Source of the DNA: Verrucomicrobiia bacterium
GTDB taxonomy: Bacteria; Verrucomicrobiota; Verrucomicrobiia; Verrucomicrobiales; DEV007
Assembly (NCBI GenBank): GCA_030427505.1
Contig: JAUICH010000029.1
Span: forward strand, 1 to 64,000
Direction of reading: 5' to 3'
DNA: 64,000 nucleotides
Shown piece after piece: positions 42,442 through 50,879 of the stretch (position 1 is its first letter; each line of letters begins with the position of its first letter). The notes under the pieces were generated by a model that saw only the letters and a list, made by a program, of their open reading frames with translations, did no database searches and had not been told where the DNA came from. The position numbers and the translations under genes are program-made.

Positions 42442-42702
42442 GTTTCAGGTCCGGTGTCGCCGTATGAGGAAGAAGCGGCAACAGGAGCGGAGTAACAAAG
42501 ATCAGCTCTTTGGGTGGATCGAGGTTTGGTTAGCGCTGGTTGGCTACGCGCCATTCGGGGCAGTCAGAAAAGACATTTCGCTTTTCGCGGATAGATGAAG
42601 AGAGGATGTCTCGTGCGTTGCGTGGGCCGGTTAGGCCACGGAAAAGGAACGGGTTGCAATCCATCCTTTCTCAATCTCTGGCCGGGGTGAGATCGGGCTT
42701 TG

Positions 42703-43593
42703 TTATTTGTGCCCCCGGGATTGGTAGGGTTCGATGATGTCTCGCAGCAGGGGGTTGGGGAAACGGCGGCTGAGGGTGATGGCGTAGAAGGTTTCGCGGA
42801 TTTCGGGGAAGCGATGGCGTTCTTCGAGGAGGCCGCTTTTCAGTTCCTGGATGACGACCACGGGCGGGACGAGAGCGAGGCCGGCGCCTTCGGAGGCGAG
42901 CAGGCGGAGCATGGCCATGTCGTCGACTTCGGCGGCGAGCAGGGGGCGGATGCCGAGTCCCTCCATCATGAGGTCGAAGGCGGCCCGCAGGTTGCTGTCG
43001 TGTCCGGGGACGAGGAGGGGCTGGCCGATGAGGTCTTCGGGGAACCGGAACTTGCGCGGCTTGCCCTTTTGTTTCCGTCCCACGAGGCTGACGGGTTGTT
43101 CGTCGAGGAGGTGGGAGTGCCAGGGGGCTTCGGAGTCGCGCTTGGCGGGCAGATTGGACAGCACTACGTCGAGGAGGTGGGTGGACAGCATGGCGAGCAG
43201 GTCGCGGAGGTTCCCGGAGCGCAGGACCAGTTCCACGTCTTCGCGCCCGAAGAGGGGCTGGAGGAGACCGGTCTGGAAATTGCGCGAGAGGGTGGACACG
43301 GCGCCGACCCGCAGCAGCCGCCGGTGGCTGCCGGTCTGGAGGGTCATGACGTCCAGCAGCTCGTCTCCGGTCCGGAAGATGGTCTCCGCGTATTCCAGGG
43401 CGATGCGCCCGGCTTCGGTGAGGAGGAGGGATTTGTTTTCCCGGCTGAAGAGGGGTTGACCGAGGCTTTCTTCCAGCTGGCGCAGCTGGATGCTGAGCGA
43501 TGACTGTGAGAGGTGAAGGGCGCGCGCGGCGCCGGTGAGGCTGCCTTCGCGGGCGATGGCGTGAAAGTAGCGGAGGTGGTGGTAGTTCAGCAT
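42703..43593 (-). CDS. LysR-family transcriptional regulator, NhaR-like
   Basis: A 296-residue protein. The N-terminal winged helix-turn-helix is at about residues 3-62 and opens N-Y-H-H-L-R-Y-F; its recognition region contains A-A-R-A-L-H-L-S-Q-S-S-L-S. A linker helix and a periplasmic-binding-like effector domain (about 90-290) follow. The Y-H-H-L-R-Y-F opening is typical of the NhaR-like subgroup. It is divergent from dabB, so it most likely controls the dab operon and itself from the shared region, as LysR proteins commonly do. Its ligand is unknown; sodium (as for NhaR) or a carbon-status metabolite (as for CbbR) are candidates. The 261 bp between the giant gene's stop and this gene's stop show no gene or clear terminator. 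Confidence 0.92.
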   Translation of the reverse strand: MLNYHHLRYFHAIAREGSLTGAARALHLSQSSLSIQLRQLEESLGQPLFSRENKSLLLTEAGRIALEYAETIFRTGDELLDVMTLQTGSHRRLLRVGAVSTLSRNFQTGLLQPLFGREDVELVLRSGNLRDLLAMLSTHLLDVVLSNLPAKRDSEAPWHSHLLDEQPVSLVGRKQKGKPRKFRFPEDLIGQPLLVPGHDSNLRAAFDLMMEGLGIRPLLAAEVDDMAMLRLLASEGAGLALVPPVVVIQELKSGLLEERHRFPEIRETFYAITLSRRFPNPLLRDIIEPYQSRGHK

Positions 43594-43618
43594 GGGGTGG
43601 CAGGGAGGCGGGACGGTT

Positions 43619-43886
43619 TAGACCGATTGCCAAAAGTCTGTTCGCAAATCGGAATTGAATAAGGAAGAAAGCTCGCTTCGCTCGGAATGGATGGAGACCC
43701 GGCACCAAATCCCTCGTGGCTTCGTTCCTTTTCGGTCACGGATTTCAATCCGCTTTGCCTTCGCTGCGCTTCGCCCTTCGGGCTGCCTGCGGCAGGCTGA
43801 CTCCCGGAGGTCGGCTCTCAAAGCGCCTTGCCACGAGCCATTTTGCGCTCGGGCGATTCACGAACAGACTTTTGGCAAACGGTCTA
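43619..43886. mobile_element. MITE with 26-bp terminal inverted repeats, TA-flanked
   Basis: The left end, 43619-43644, starts TAGACCGATTGCC. The right end, 43861-43886, is its reverse complement with a single mismatch over 26 bases. A TA dinucleotide bounds each side, as expected for the TA target duplication of IS630/Tc1-mariner-type elements. The interior (about 216 bp) has no credible gene but holds smaller inverted segments such as CTCGTGGC and GCCACGAG. It fills most of the lysR-dabB intergenic region. Confidence 0.75.
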
Positions 43887-43889
43887 TAG

Positions 43890-43918
43890 TTTGATAAAAG
43901 CGAACGATTTTTGTCAAA
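43890..43918. promoter_or_regulatory. Dyad between lysR and dabB, candidate LysR operator
   Basis: The arm TTTGATAAAA (43890-43899) and the arm TTTTTGTCAAA (43908-43918) form an inverted repeat with one mismatch around a short GC-containing centre. LysR regulators bind interrupted dyads containing T-N11-A. The position, 37 bases before the dabB start and just after the MITE, fits an activator site. No clear -35/-10 pair was recognised. Confidence 0.4.
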
Positions 43919-43954
43919 ACATATATTGGAGAAAACGTTGCCGCGGGGGCATGG

Positions 43955-45628
43955 GTGGCCCCGATGAATGAACCAACACCTGTCGAGAGCCTGGCCGGTC
44001 CGGTCCCGGACGCCGCGAACCTGCTTCTATTGGGAACTGTTCTCCTCGTGCCGCTGCTCCCGCTGATCGCGGGAGGGTGGGCGGCGGTGGGGCGCCGCGA
44101 AACGAATGGCGCCCGGTCCGCGCGCCTGACTGCCGGGTTCGGCCTCGCGGCGTTTCTGTCCGCGGTGGCGGCGGCGGTGGTGTTCGCGGTGACGGGCCCG
44201 TTTGACTGGAAGGCTGGGGGGGCGCCCTGGCTGCCGCTGGGTTTCCGGGTGGATGTCCTGACGGTGGTGATGCTGCTGCTGGTGTCTTTCCTAGGGGCGG
44301 TGGTCACCCGGTATGCCCGCCACTACCTGGCGGGGGACCCGGGGCAGGCCCGGTTTTCGCAATGGCTCAGCCTGACGGTGGCCGCGGTGCTGACGCTGGT
44401 GGTGGCGGGAAATCTCCTGCTTTTCACTTTTGCCTGGATGGCGACGAGCCTGTGCCTGCACCGGCTGCTGACGTTCTATGGCGGCCGGCCGGCGGCGATA
44501 TTGGCGGCGCGGAAGAAGTTCCTGATCAGCCGGCTGGGGGATGCGTGCCTGGTGGGCGCCCTGGCGCTGGCCTGGCAGTGCTTCGGGACGTGGGATTTTG
44601 GCGCGATGTTCGCGGCGGCGGAAAGCGCCCGCGCCTCTGGGGCGGGATCGCCCTGCCTCTCGTGGCTGGCCTGGCTGCTGGTGGCGGCGGCGCTGCTGAA
44701 GTCGGCGCAGTTCCCGTTCCACAGCTGGCTGCCGGACACGATGGAAACGCCGACGCCGGTGTCCGCGCTGATGCACGCGGGGATCATTAACGCGGGAGGT
44801 TTCCTGGTGGTGCGGCTGGGGCCGATGGTGGTGAATGAGCCGGCGGCGCTGAACACGCTGGCGCTGGCGGGGGCTTTTACCGCGCTGTTCGCCTCGGTGG
44901 TGATGCTGACTCAGGTCAGTGTGAAGAGGTCCCTGGCGTATTCGACGATCGCGCAGATGGGCTTCATGATGCTGCAGTGCGGGCTGGGGGCCTTTTCGCT
45001 GGCCATCCTGCACTTGGTGGCGCACTCGCTGTATAAGGCGCACGCCTTTCTTTCCTCCGGCGGCGTGATTGAGCTGAAGCGTTCTGCCTGGGTGCCGAGC
45101 GAGCGGCCGTCGTCGCACCCCGGGATGCTGCTCCTGGTGTTGCTTTCAGCCGCCGGCGCCACCTTTGGCATGGGGGCTCTGTTTGGGGTGAGTTTCGCGG
45201 CGGACCCGGGGGTGCTGCTGCTGGGCGCCATCTTTATGATGGGGCTGGCTTACCTCTTTTGGAACCTGTGGGCGACTTCGCACGAACCGGCGCTGTTGGG
45301 GTGGGGGGGGCTGCTCGGGCTGGCGGCGGCGGCGGCTTACTTCGGCCTGCATGCGGGTTTCCACCGGCTCCTCGCGGGAGTGGTGCCGGCGTACGCGCCG
45401 GAGCGGTCGGCCATGGAGTACGGCGTCATCGGGCTCATCGGGGTGCTGTTCCTGGGCGTGCTGGTCTTTCAGTCGCAGTTACCGGCTTTGTCCGGCAATG
45501 CCCTGGTGCGCCGCCTCTACGTTCATGCCTTCCGGGGGTTCTACCTGGGAACCTGGGCCAACCGGGTGACCGGGAAGCTCTTTGGAGGCGCCCCGTCCCG
45601 CTCCGCCGCTGTTTCCACCCGCCCCTAA
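43955..45628 (+). CDS. dabB: Inorganic carbon transporter subunit DabB (NuoL/ND5-like)
   Basis: A 557-residue protein made almost entirely of hydrophobic helices, homologous to the proton-pumping antiporter-like subunits of complex I. The conserved segment K249-S-A-Q-F-P-F-H-S-W-L-P with T-P-V-S-A-L-M-H-A-G-I-I-N-A-G marks the Proton_antipo_M core. It is shorter than NuoL, lacking the long lateral helix, and is directly followed by dabA with a 23-base gap and no other nuo genes. That identifies it as DabB: it is thought to pass cations through the membrane and energise DabA. The start is GTG 43955; ATG 43964 is equally possible. Regulation is probably by the divergent LysR protein. Confidence 0.9.
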   Translation: MAPMNEPTPVESLAGPVPDAANLLLLGTVLLVPLLPLIAGGWAAVGRRETNGARSARLTAGFGLAAFLSAVAAAVVFAVTGPFDWKAGGAPWLPLGFRVDVLTVVMLLLVSFLGAVVTRYARHYLAGDPGQARFSQWLSLTVAAVLTLVVAGNLLLFTFAWMATSLCLHRLLTFYGGRPAAILAARKKFLISRLGDACLVGALALAWQCFGTWDFGAMFAAAESARASGAGSPCLSWLAWLLVAAALLKSAQFPFHSWLPDTMETPTPVSALMHAGIINAGGFLVVRLGPMVVNEPAALNTLALAGAFTALFASVVMLTQVSVKRSLAYSTIAQMGFMMLQCGLGAFSLAILHLVAHSLYKAHAFLSSGGVIELKRSAWVPSERPSSHPGMLLLVLLSAAGATFGMGALFGVSFAADPGVLLLGAIFMMGLAYLFWNLWATSHEPALLGWGGLLGLAAAAAYFGLHAGFHRLLAGVVPAYAPERSAMEYGVIGLIGVLFLGVLVFQSQLPALSGNALVRRLYVHAFRGFYLGTWANRVTGKLFGGAPSRSAAVSTRP

Positions 45629-45651
45629 TCTGACCACCCTAACATTACACG

Positions 45652-48183
45652 ATGAACAACAGTCTTATCGAGATCTCTGCCATGAAATCCTATCCCAGTC
45701 TTGAAAACATCCCGCGGGCGGGAAGTCCGCAATGGACTCCCGAGGCGGCCGCCGGCGCGGCCAGGGAAGCCTGTGCCCGGCTGGCGCCGCTGTGGCCACT
45801 GCGGCACTTCGTCGCGGTGAATCCCTTCCTCGGGCTGACCGGCCGGTCATTTCCGGAAGCCTGCGAGGCGCTGGCCAGGGTGGCGCCGGGCGGCATGCAG
45901 ATGGAGCTGGGCTATTACCGCGAAAAGCTGACGGCGGGGGAAATAGGCGCTCCGGACCTGGAGGCGGCGTTGTCGCGGGCCAGGGCGATGCCGGGTCTTC
46001 TTCCGGAAGATTTCCGGGAGTCCCTGGACGTGGCCGGTCTCCGGCTGGCCATGCTTGCGGAGCCGGGGGGAGAGAGCGTCAAGCAGGTGCCGGTCTTCTC
46101 GGAAACGCTGGACAGGTTGCAGGGTAGCCGCTGGAGCGCCGTGCTGGTGGAGTCGGTGACGGACTTTTGCGCCATGTGGCTGGATGAAGGGCAGAGCGCC
46201 TGGAGGATGCCCTGGAAGCACGGGGCGGCGTCTCTCTACAGCGCCTGGAAAGAGCAGGCGGGGATAGACCGGCAGCTGGATTGCCTGGGTCTGAATGGGT
46301 ACCGCGCCGCGGTGGCGGCTCTGCCGGAGTCCGCCGAAGAGGCGCTGGCGACGTCCCTGCAGGAGCTGGAAATAGACGCGGAAGTCGCGCCGCTCTGGCT
46401 GCACCGGGTGCTCCTGACGGTGCGGGGCTGGGCCGGCTACCTGCAATATCAAGCCCGCGAGAAGACGCTGCACGGCGGTGAGGAGGACGGGCAACTGGCG
46501 GAGCTGCTGGCCGTCCGGGTGGCGGGGGAGGCCATCCTGCGCCGCCTCACCGGAGACGGTCTGCCGGAGCTGGAGGAGTACTGGCCGCCGGTGTCCGCGG
46601 TGGAGGAAGCGGCCCGGGAGAGTCAGGCGGCACTTTCCCGGCCGGTGGCGCTGGCCTGGCTGGCCCAGCTGGCCGACGAGCATGCCTGGGAGCGGCGGAT
46701 GAGACATGCCCTGGAGAGCGCCGGCGCGGGGCGGCCGGAGAACGAGAGCGCCGACCCTCCCGGGACGGACGTCCAGGCGGTGTTCTGCATCGACGTGCGT
46801 TCGGAGGTCTTTCGCCGGGCTCTGGAGTCGGTCTCGACGGGCATCCGGACCAGCGGGTTTGCCGGGTTCTTTGGCTTGCCGATCGAATACCGGCCGCTCG
46901 ACGCCAGACAGGGGCGCGCCCAATGTCCCGTGCTGCTGACTCCGCAGTACGTGGTGCCGGAGTGCCATCACGATCACGGTCAAGACGCCGCGGCGCGGAA
47001 GAAGGTGGGCCTGACCAGGCTCCTGTCCCACGGCTGGAACGCCTTTAAGACGTCCGCGATCTCCTGCTTCTCCTTTGTGGAAACGGCGGGGTGGATCTTC
47101 GGCGGTTCGCTGGCGCGCGACAGCTTTGCGGGTGGAAAGGCGAGGCCCGCTCCCCGGCCCGGGTTCGGTCCCTCCATCGGAGGTATTCCGCCGGAGGACC
47201 GGGTGGCTCTGGCCCATGGCATGCTGCGGAACCTGGGACTGACGGGCGGATTCAGCCGGCTGGTGCTGCTGTGCGGCCACGGCAGCGAGACAGCGAACAA
47301 CCCCTACGGGTCCGGGCTGGACTGCGGGGCCTGCGGCGGACACGCCGGTGACGCTAATGCCCGGGTGGGCGCGGCGCTGCTCAACGACGCCGGGGTGCGG
47401 AAGCAACTGGCGGCGGAGCACGGGGTGGAGGTGCCGGAGGGGACGTGGTTCCTCGCCGGGCTGCACAACACGACGACGGATGACGTGGCGCTGTTCGACC
47501 TGGAGGGCGTGCCCGCCTCTCATGAGAAAGACGTGGCGGCCCTGCAGGGGCACCTGGCCGCCGCGGCTAAGCGGGCCCGGAAAGAGCGCGCCGCCCTGCT
47601 CGGGCTGTCTGACGTTTCACCAGGGCTGGACGCCAGCGTCCGGTCGCGGGCGAGGGACTGGTCGCAGGTCCGGCCGGAGTGGGGCCTGGCGGGGAATGCC
47701 GCCTTTGTGGCCGCGCCCCGGGCGAGAACCCGTGGCGCGAACCTGGGCGGACGGGTCTTTCTGCATGACTACGATCACCAAGCCGACCCGGACAACCGCG
47801 TCCTGGAACTGATCATGACCGCGCCCATGGTGGTGGCCAACTGGATAAACCTGCAGTACTACGGCTCCACGGCGAACAACGCGGTCTTTGGCAGTGGGAA
47901 CAAGGTGCTGCACAACGTGACCGGCACGGTGGGCGTCTGCCTGGGTAATAAGGGGGACCTCCAGACGGGGCTGCCCCTGCAATCCATCCATGACGGGACG
48001 CGCTACATCCACGAACCGCTGAGGCTCCATGTCTTCCTGGAGGCGCCCCAGGAACGGATCGACGCGGTGCTGGCCGCGTACGACGGGGTGCGGGAACTGG
48101 TGGACCGGCAGTGGCTGCACCTGTTCGCCCTGGCGGAGGACGGCGCGGCGGCGCGCCGGCTGCCCGGCGGCGGCTGGGAGTGA
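45652..48183 (+). CDS. dabA: Inorganic carbon transporter subunit DabA (DUF2309, carbonic-anhydrase-like)
   Basis: An 843-residue protein of the DUF2309/UPF0753 family. DabA converts CO2 to bicarbonate one-way on the cytoplasmic side when energised by DabB. The zinc-site residues can be placed: C379 and D381 in V-F-C-I-D-V-R-S-E, H543 in L-L-C-G-H-G-S-E, and C558 in G-L-D-C-G-A-C-G-G-H. The C-x-D pair and the 15-residue H-to-C spacing match the known beta-carbonic-anhydrase-like site. The N-terminal P-L-W-P-L-R-H-F-V-A-V-N-P element is also typical. ATG 45682 is an alternative start. It is soluble and acts bound to DabB. The next gene follows after 6 bases. Confidence 0.95.
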   Translation: MNNSLIEISAMKSYPSLENIPRAGSPQWTPEAAAGAAREACARLAPLWPLRHFVAVNPFLGLTGRSFPEACEALARVAPGGMQMELGYYREKLTAGEIGAPDLEAALSRARAMPGLLPEDFRESLDVAGLRLAMLAEPGGESVKQVPVFSETLDRLQGSRWSAVLVESVTDFCAMWLDEGQSAWRMPWKHGAASLYSAWKEQAGIDRQLDCLGLNGYRAAVAALPESAEEALATSLQELEIDAEVAPLWLHRVLLTVRGWAGYLQYQAREKTLHGGEEDGQLAELLAVRVAGEAILRRLTGDGLPELEEYWPPVSAVEEAARESQAALSRPVALAWLAQLADEHAWERRMRHALESAGAGRPENESADPPGTDVQAVFCIDVRSEVFRRALESVSTGIRTSGFAGFFGLPIEYRPLDARQGRAQCPVLLTPQYVVPECHHDHGQDAAARKKVGLTRLLSHGWNAFKTSAISCFSFVETAGWIFGGSLARDSFAGGKARPAPRPGFGPSIGGIPPEDRVALAHGMLRNLGLTGGFSRLVLLCGHGSETANNPYGSGLDCGACGGHAGDANARVGAALLNDAGVRKQLAAEHGVEVPEGTWFLAGLHNTTTDDVALFDLEGVPASHEKDVAALQGHLAAAAKRARKERAALLGLSDVSPGLDASVRSRARDWSQVRPEWGLAGNAAFVAAPRARTRGANLGGRVFLHDYDHQADPDNRVLELIMTAPMVVANWINLQYYGSTANNAVFGSGNKVLHNVTGTVGVCLGNKGDLQTGLPLQSIHDGTRYIHEPLRLHVFLEAPQERIDAVLAAYDGVRELVDRQWLHLFALAEDGAAARRLPGGGWE

Positions 48184-48189
48184 GCGCTC

Positions 48190-49134
48190 ATGCCGAATCC
48201 AGCGCAAGTCTTCCCCATGGACGGGAACGGGGCCGAGACGGGCCCCCTTTCCCCAAAGAAGCCCGCTTCCCCTTATCAGGGGGAGCGGGCCGCTCTGGCC
48301 ACCATGCACGGCAAGGCCGCCGCGCTGGAGCGCCCGTTCCGGGCCGGCCTGGGCCTGGCGCTCTGGGTCCCGGAGGGTCTGGACACGGACCAGCTGGGCA
48401 CATTTACGGGTGAGGTGAACCGGGTAGGGGATCCGCGGGCCGTGGCGGTGAAAAAGGCGCGCCTGGGCATGGAGACCGCCGGGCTGGAATACGGGCTGGC
48501 CAGCGAGGGGAGCTTCGGGCCCCACCCGCTGGCGCCATTTCTTCAGGGGCACCACGAATACCTGGCTTTTGTGGACGGGCGGCGGGACTTCGTGGTGGTG
48601 GAGTCATTCTATAGTGGGAAGACAAACTTTGGCCGGACCTGTTGCGGGAGCTGGCGGGAGGCGGCCGCCTTCGCCGGCGCCCATGGATTTCCCGCCCACG
48701 GCCTGGTCGTCCGGCCCGGGGGAGCGCCTGACCTAGACGGGCCGGAGAGGGAGCTGGAGATGGTGAAGGGGATACAGTGCCCCCGGGAGCTCGAGAACGC
48801 CGTCAGGACCGCCCTGGAGAAATCCCCCGCGCGGCGGGTCTGGGTGGAAACGGACATGCGGGCGCACCAGAACCCCACGCGGATGCGCGCGCTCAGGGCG
48901 CTGGCCTTTCGCCTGGTGCGCCGGATGAGGCGGCTCTGTCCCGCGTGCCGGTGCCCGGGCTTCGGCCTCGTCGCGCTGGAGGCGGGTCTGCCCTGCGAAG
49001 CCTGCGGCCTTCCCACCGGGATGGCCGGGGCCGAAGTGCATGGCTGTCCGCTGTGTCCGGAAACGGTGCGGGAGCCGCGGGCGGATGGGCTGAGGAAAGC
49101 CCCGGCCGGCGAGTGCGAAAGGTGCAATCCTTGA
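48190..49134 (+). CDS. DUF6671-like zinc-ribbon protein in the dab operon
   Basis: A 314-residue protein. It has an A-T-M-H-G-K element near residue 38, then V-P-E-G-L-D-T-D-Q-L-G-T-F-T-G, A-S-E-G-S-F-G-P-H-P and E-T-D-M-R-A-H-x-N-P-T-R-M-R. The C-terminal part is a cysteine-rich zinc domain: C-P-A-C-x-C-P-G-F, C-E-A-C-G-L-P-T, C-P-L-C and a final C-E-R-C-N-P. From memory this layout matches DUF6671, a family of unknown function. It begins 6 bases after dabA and is followed by purE after 51 bases. The D-T-D-Q-L-G-T and E-T-D-M-R acidic motifs could bind a metal or substrate; that is a guess. The first 35 or so residues are low-complexity and encoded partly by a palindrome, so the true start may differ. 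Confidence 0.75.
   Translation: MPNPAQVFPMDGNGAETGPLSPKKPASPYQGERAALATMHGKAAALERPFRAGLGLALWVPEGLDTDQLGTFTGEVNRVGDPRAVAVKKARLGMETAGLEYGLASEGSFGPHPLAPFLQGHHEYLAFVDGRRDFVVVESFYSGKTNFGRTCCGSWREAAAFAGAHGFPAHGLVVRPGGAPDLDGPERELEMVKGIQCPRELENAVRTALEKSPARRVWVETDMRAHQNPTRMRALRALAFRLVRRMRRLCPACRCPGFGLVALEAGLPCEACGLPTGMAGAEVHGCPLCPETVREPRADGLRKAPAGECERCNP
48261..48290 (+). repeat. 12-bp perfect-pairing palindrome within the 5' coding end
   Basis: The left arm GCCCGCTTCCCC (48261-48272) pairs with the right arm GGGGGAGCGGGC (48279-48290), with one T-G wobble and a TTATCA loop. No T-run follows, so it is not a standard terminator. It falls in frame inside the DUF6671-like gene just before the conserved A-T-M-H-G-K motif. 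It could act as an mRNA hairpin that sets the relative expression of dabA and downstream genes. Confidence 0.7.
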
Positions 49135-49185
49135 TTTAGGTAGAAAGATGGCCGACCAAATCGAGACTGAGACCAGAGTCCACTC

Positions 49186-49710
49186 ATGAGCACCGCCCCA
49201 AAACCCAGGCTAGGAATCATCATGGGAAGCCAGTCGGACTGGCCGACCCTCTCGCACACGGCACGCGTCCTCGACGACTTCGGGGTCCCGTGGGAGGCTC
49301 GGGTCGTCAGCGCGCACCGGACGCCGCGTCTGCTCTATGATTACGTGGGCGGCGCCGCGGACCGCGGGCTGCAGTGTCTGGTGGCGGGGGCGGGGGGCGC
49401 GGCCCACCTGCCCGGCATGGCTTCGGCGCTGACGGTGCTGCCGGTGCTGGCCGTGCCGGTCCGGTCACGCGCCCTGAACGGGGTGGACTCGCTGCTGTCG
49501 ATCGTGCAGATGCCGGCGGGCATTCCGACGGCGACGTTCGCCATAGGCGAGGCCGGCGCCACGAACGCGGGCCTCTTCGCGGTGGCGATGTTCGCCGCCA
49601 TGGGGGATGCGGCGCTGGCCGCGAAGCTGGCCGAATTCCGCGAAGCCCAGCGCGAGAAGATCGAGGCCCAGGTGTTGCCACCGCTGGAAGATCAAAGCGC
49701 CACGACATGA
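49186..49710 (+). CDS. purE: N5-carboxyaminoimidazole ribonucleotide mutase PurE
   Basis: A 174-residue protein, the usual length for class I PurE. It converts N5-CAIR to CAIR in de novo purine synthesis. The active-site segments are present: G-S-Q-S-D-W near residue 15, V-S-A-H-R-T-P with the catalytic His near residue 45, and [12 protein letters not shown]. The last four bases overlap the start of purK (ATGA), indicating translational coupling. It lies downstream of the dab genes on the same strand, with a 51-base gap that contains no terminator I can see. Confidence 0.97.
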   Translation: MSTAPKPRLGIIMGSQSDWPTLSHTARVLDDFGVPWEARVVSAHRTPRLLYDYVGGAADRGLQCLVAGAGGAAHLPGMASALTVLPVLAVPVRSRALNGVDSLLSIVQMPAGIPTATFAIGEAGATNAGLFAVAMFAAMGDAALAAKLAEFREAQREKIEAQVLPPLEDQSATT

Positions 49711-50870
49711 TCAACCCCGGTACCAGAGACAGTTGGATCGGCGTGCTCGGCGGGGGGCAGCTGGGCCGCATGCTATGCCTGGAGGCCCGGCGCATGGGCT
49801 ACAAGGTGCTCCAGTGGACGGGGGGTGACGTGTCGGGCGCGGCCTACCTCGCGGACCTGGTCCTGGAGGCGCCCTTCGAGGCCGCCGCGGCGCTCGACCG
49901 CTTTGTTCACCGCGTCCGGGTCGCCACGGTGGAGTTTGAAAACATTCCGGGCGATCTGCTCGAAGAGATCGGGCGGACCCTGCCCGTCCGGCCGGGCGCC
50001 GGGGCCGTCACCACCTGCCAGAACCGGGAGCGGGAAAAGACCTTTCTGGCGGCGCACGGCATTCCCTGCGCGGATTTTCACGTGGTCTCATCGTGCCAGG
50101 AACTGGAGGCCGGGCTCCAGGCCATCGGCGGCGCCGCGATGCTGAAGACGGCGGAGTTTGGGTATGATGGAAAGGGGCAGAGGGTGATTTCCGGCGAGAC
50201 CCCGGCCGAAGACCTGCCGGCTTTGTGGGCGGACTTTGGCGCGGGCCGGGCCGTCCTGGAGGAAAAGGTGGACCTGAAGGCGGAACTTTCCGTCCTGGTG
50301 GCCCGCGGCCCGGAGGGCCAGGTGGTGACCTACGATCCGGCGGAAAACCAGCACTGTAACCAGATCCTGGACATTTCCATCGTGCCGGCCCGGTTGCCGG
50401 ACGGCGTCCTGAGCGAAGCCAGAGAGATCGCGGTCTCCATCGCGGAAGCGTTTGAGTACGTGGGCGTGCTGGCGGTGGAGTTTTTTCTCGCGGGCGATGG
50501 GCGGTTGCTCGTTAACGAACTCGCGCCGCGTCCGCACAATTCCGGTCACCATACCCTGGACGCGTGTGCCACGTCTCAGTTCGAACAGCAACTGCGCGCC
50601 GTCAGCGGGCTGCCGCTAGGGGACACGACGCTGCTCGCGCCCGCGGTGATGTGGAATCTCCTGGGCGATCTGTGGATCGATGAAGCCACGCCGCCGGACT
50701 GGTCGCCGGTGCTCGGCACGCCCGGCGCGAAGCTCCATCTCTACGGGAAGACCCAGGCCCGGCCCGGCCGGAAGATGGGTCACGTGACCTTCCTGGGAGC
50801 CACCCGCGAAGAGGCCCTGGAGCGTGCCTCCGCCTGCCGGCGCGCCTTTGGCCTGCCACCGGTGGAGTAG
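49707..50870 (+). CDS. purK: N5-carboxyaminoimidazole ribonucleotide synthase PurK
   Basis: 387 residues from ATG 49707. That start is chosen because the protein then opens with the expected [12 protein letters not shown] nucleotide-binding loop and overlaps the purE stop by four bases. The open frame extends further upstream, but only as low-complexity shadow of purE. ATP-grasp features include [22 protein letters not shown] and [14 protein letters not shown]. It uses ATP, bicarbonate and AIR to make N5-CAIR. Bicarbonate is also the product of the DabAB system encoded upstream. Confidence 0.97.
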   Translation: MINPGTRDSWIGVLGGGQLGRMLCLEARRMGYKVLQWTGGDVSGAAYLADLVLEAPFEAAAALDRFVHRVRVATVEFENIPGDLLEEIGRTLPVRPGAGAVTTCQNREREKTFLAAHGIPCADFHVVSSCQELEAGLQAIGGAAMLKTAEFGYDGKGQRVISGETPAEDLPALWADFGAGRAVLEEKVDLKAELSVLVARGPEGQVVTYDPAENQHCNQILDISIVPARLPDGVLSEAREIAVSIAEAFEYVGVLAVEFFLAGDGRLLVNELAPRPHNSGHHTLDACATSQFEQQLRAVSGLPLGDTTLLAPAVMWNLLGDLWIDEATPPDWSPVLGTPGAKLHLYGKTQARPGRKMGHVTFLGATREEALERASACRRAFGLPPVE

Positions 50871-50879
50871 AGTTGTCCG

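Noticed and set aside
42380-42598. A 72-codon frame overlapping the end of the giant gene, considered as an immunity protein for an RHS effector
   Set aside because: It overlaps the coding end in another frame, has no ribosome binding site and no hydrophobic or acidic character typical of immunity proteins.
42442-42702. A terminator or small gene after the giant gene
   Set aside because: No hairpin with T-run and no convincing frame was found in these 261 bases.
43618-43894. Short frames inside the lysR-dabB intergenic region
   Set aside because: They lie inside a MITE with inverted ends, run on both strands and show no protein-like composition.
49374-49706. A longer form of purK starting at 49374
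   Set aside because: The extra 111 residues are Gly/Arg/Ala-rich shadow of purE; the start at 49707 overlaps the purE stop and fits the family N-terminus.
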